Below, piece after piece: positions 62,270-64,000 of a stretch of 64,000 nt of DNA. Each line of letters opens with the position of its first letter. Positions within the stretch are counted from its first letter, which is position 1. The stretch covers positions 6,453,001-6,517,000 of the forward strand of contig OX387205.1 of NCBI GenBank assembly GCA_947561715.1. Direction: 5' to 3'. Source of the DNA: Ascidia mentula. Lineage: Eukaryota; Chordata; Ascidiacea; Phlebobranchia; Ascidiidae. Below the pieces are notes generated by a model, which was not told the origin of the DNA, searched no databases, and saw nothing but the letters and a program-made list of their open reading frames with translations. A program made the translations under genes and the position numbers.

Positions 62270-63302
62270 ACACTATCATTGTTTACATACTCTCCCGTGC
62301 AGTAAAAAAAGGTTATTAACCATACATTAAAGTGTCCAAAACTCCACTTTCTATGCCTTTCGAACGAAGAGTTGGACCTTCCAAGTTCCAAGATATCTAT
62401 TGCCTGCCGCGTTTTCCAAATTTTTTTAAAAATCATTCATGCGTCACCGTAGAATGTTCAATCCAGCAATGTTGTTGTTTGTTGATTTCAAAGCGTAATG
62501 GAGACTGTGTTTGTTAATTTTAATCGAAGAGTTGGGAGTCCAAAACTCTCGACCTGAAAATTGATTTAAAATGTTAGTCAGGTCGCAGATTGGCCGCAAT
62601 TCTCAACCCTTTGGCCGCAAGTATTAAACGTTTTTTCGAGCACTTTACTTACGTATGGCGCATGTTGACCTTTTTCTGCAAACAGGAATCTCAAACGATT
62701 AGATTTGGCCGTGTTGTTACCAGCTGTTTCGACATTTTTTATCTAGGGTTGCTAAATCCTTACAGGCCCCATTGGTATTAAATCGTCAAATTCAAAATTT
62801 GAAGCCTCAATACACATACTGAGTGATTTGCTTTTTTGTCCGGAGTTATGGCTGTTTTAGCAACACCACAAATCATAAACAACACAAATTGAACTTGTCA
62901 TTCCCACAAGCAAAATTTTTTGTAATGGAAATAATGATATGCTGTCTACAATCAAGGACATTGACAAACTTTTTTACCTACCATGTGGGGGTTTCATACC
63001 TGTATAATCAGAAAATATTAAATGTCATACAAAAAAGAGGAAAACTGTTTTTTATTTTGCTGCAGTTAAAGCTCGTATGTATGAAGAATATGAAGTGTGA
63101 GGAAAATAATTTCTATTTTATTGAAAGGTTCATCAATTTTTAAACTAACAAATTAACGTTTTACCTTATACCCTTACGGCCCCCATTAGCTTAAAAATGC
63201 TATGAGCAAAATACACACTTTCAACATGAAAGGCAAGTTTCCTAACTTAATTTTGCACATATTTCTGTCATGTTTGTACATAATAGGTACAAATAAATAG
63301 CA
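62270..63302. other. Region upstream of PIN1, no gene recognised
   Basis: AT-rich. The 62823-63143 plus-strand frame is long for this region but has no recognisable motif or splice context. The PIN1 promoter and 5' UTR should lie in the last few hundred bases. Confidence 0.45.
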
Positions 63303-64000
63303 ATGGCTGATTGTGACTCTCTCAGTCCTCTTCCTGATGGTTGGATCAAGAAAGAAAGTCGCTCATCTGGTTTGTTTAATAAAAAATTATGGTTTTGCTG
63401 ATTTTAATATTATGAAACATGACTTTGTTCATAGTTACAACTACAGATTAAACAAGTTCCAAATGATAGTTTGAAGAAAATGAAACCGTCATGAGTTGAA
63501 ATTTCTTAAGTCTATATGTTATTGCCAAACTCTTTTCTTTAATCAACCTTATTAACTGCATTTGAGCCTACTAGTATACAAGTGTACATTTCTTGTTATA
63601 TTTTAGGGAGACCATACTATATGAACAAGTACACACATCAAAGCCAATGGACAAGGCCAACTGAATCTGCAAAGCGTCCAGATAAACCAAAGGTTGTGTC
63701 TGAGAGAAGCCTTTTTGTTTTAAAAACCCAATCTTTTATTATTTTTTTATGCAAAAATAAACAGAGTGTGCATTGTTTTCACCTGCTTGTCAAACACAAG
63801 GATGTAAGACGCCCATCGTCATGGCGACAGGATGCCATTACGCGAACAAAAGAAGAAGCATTGGAAATAATTGAAGGTGATCTGAATGGTTACTATAGAC
63901 ATGACCATGTTGAACAAGTATTGTTTACCAAAGCATTTTCAACATTTTTTGGGTCACTTCTTCAATTTTACAAATTCGATATATTTAATTCAGAGAAAAA
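63303..64000 (+). CDS. PIN1: PIN1 peptidyl-prolyl cis-trans isomerase (5' part, runs off the window)
   Basis: Parvulin-type isomerase that binds phosphorylated Ser/Thr-Pro motifs and flips the following peptide bond; nuclear, in cell-cycle control. Exons seen: 63303-63369, 63607-63692 and 63765-63876, with the next exon beyond the window. The ATG precedes a standard WW domain: [22 protein letters not shown]. The isomerase domain begins [20 protein letters not shown], containing the basic lysine-arginine-arginine cluster that contacts the phosphate, followed by [12 protein letters not shown]. Introns are 237 and 72 bp; the last donor reads GTGATC. Identity is certain. Confidence 0.96.

Noticed and set aside
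62823-63143. 106-codon plus-strand frame upstream of PIN1
   Set aside because: AT-driven composition, no recognisable motif, and no splice site joining it to PIN1 in phase.

Overview
The window looks like animal genomic DNA and most probably comes from an ascidian tunicate (Ciona-like). This is inferred from AT-rich sequence, vertebrate-type genes split into many small exons with GT-AG introns of about 65 bp to 2 kb, and very dense short mobile elements. All genes below were assembled by reading exons, splice sites and phase directly; no database search was possible.

Layout: 0-4.7 kb, mostly non-coding, with a minisatellite and a small foldback element whose arms carry a hammerhead-ribozyme-like sequence. 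4.75-12.4 kb (+), an INPP5E-type inositol polyphosphate 5-phosphatase ending in a CaaX box. 12.4-17.1 kb, a repeat cluster: a Penelope-like fragment, a piggyBac-type MITE sitting among tandem repeats, and a hAT MITE. 17.3-24.2 kb (+), a complete 13-exon SHCBP1 homologue. 24.5-26.8 kb, hAT MITE, dispersed repeat and a near-perfect palindrome. 27.06-28.74 kb (+), ribosomal protein L35. 30.66-33.48 kb (+), a voltage-gated K+ channel subunit with unusual S4 and S6 residues. 34.2-36.1 kb, a minisatellite-bearing inverted-repeat element invaded by two hAT elements. 36.18-37.93 kb (-), mitochondrial ribosomal protein S18B. 38.0-39.4 kb, another foldback element and a satellite. 40.09-45.57 kb, a BEL/Pao LTR-retrotransposon fossil with both LTRs and a perfect 5-bp target duplication. 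45.7-50 kb, MITE, LINE remnant and little else. 50.07-55.06 kb (+), a divergent lipoxygenase-like gene with an N-terminal membrane anchor. 56-62.3 kb, retroelement fossils, MITEs, a dispersed repeat and the same satellite seen at 39 kb. 63.30 kb to the end (+), the first exons of PIN1.

The genes do not form an operon or pathway. They are independent housekeeping, signalling and ciliary-type genes. The most unusual content is the hammerhead-like RNA motif with its foldback carriers, the membrane-anchored lipoxygenase-like gene, the altered K+ channel, and the nested, datable insertions supported by exact target-site duplications.
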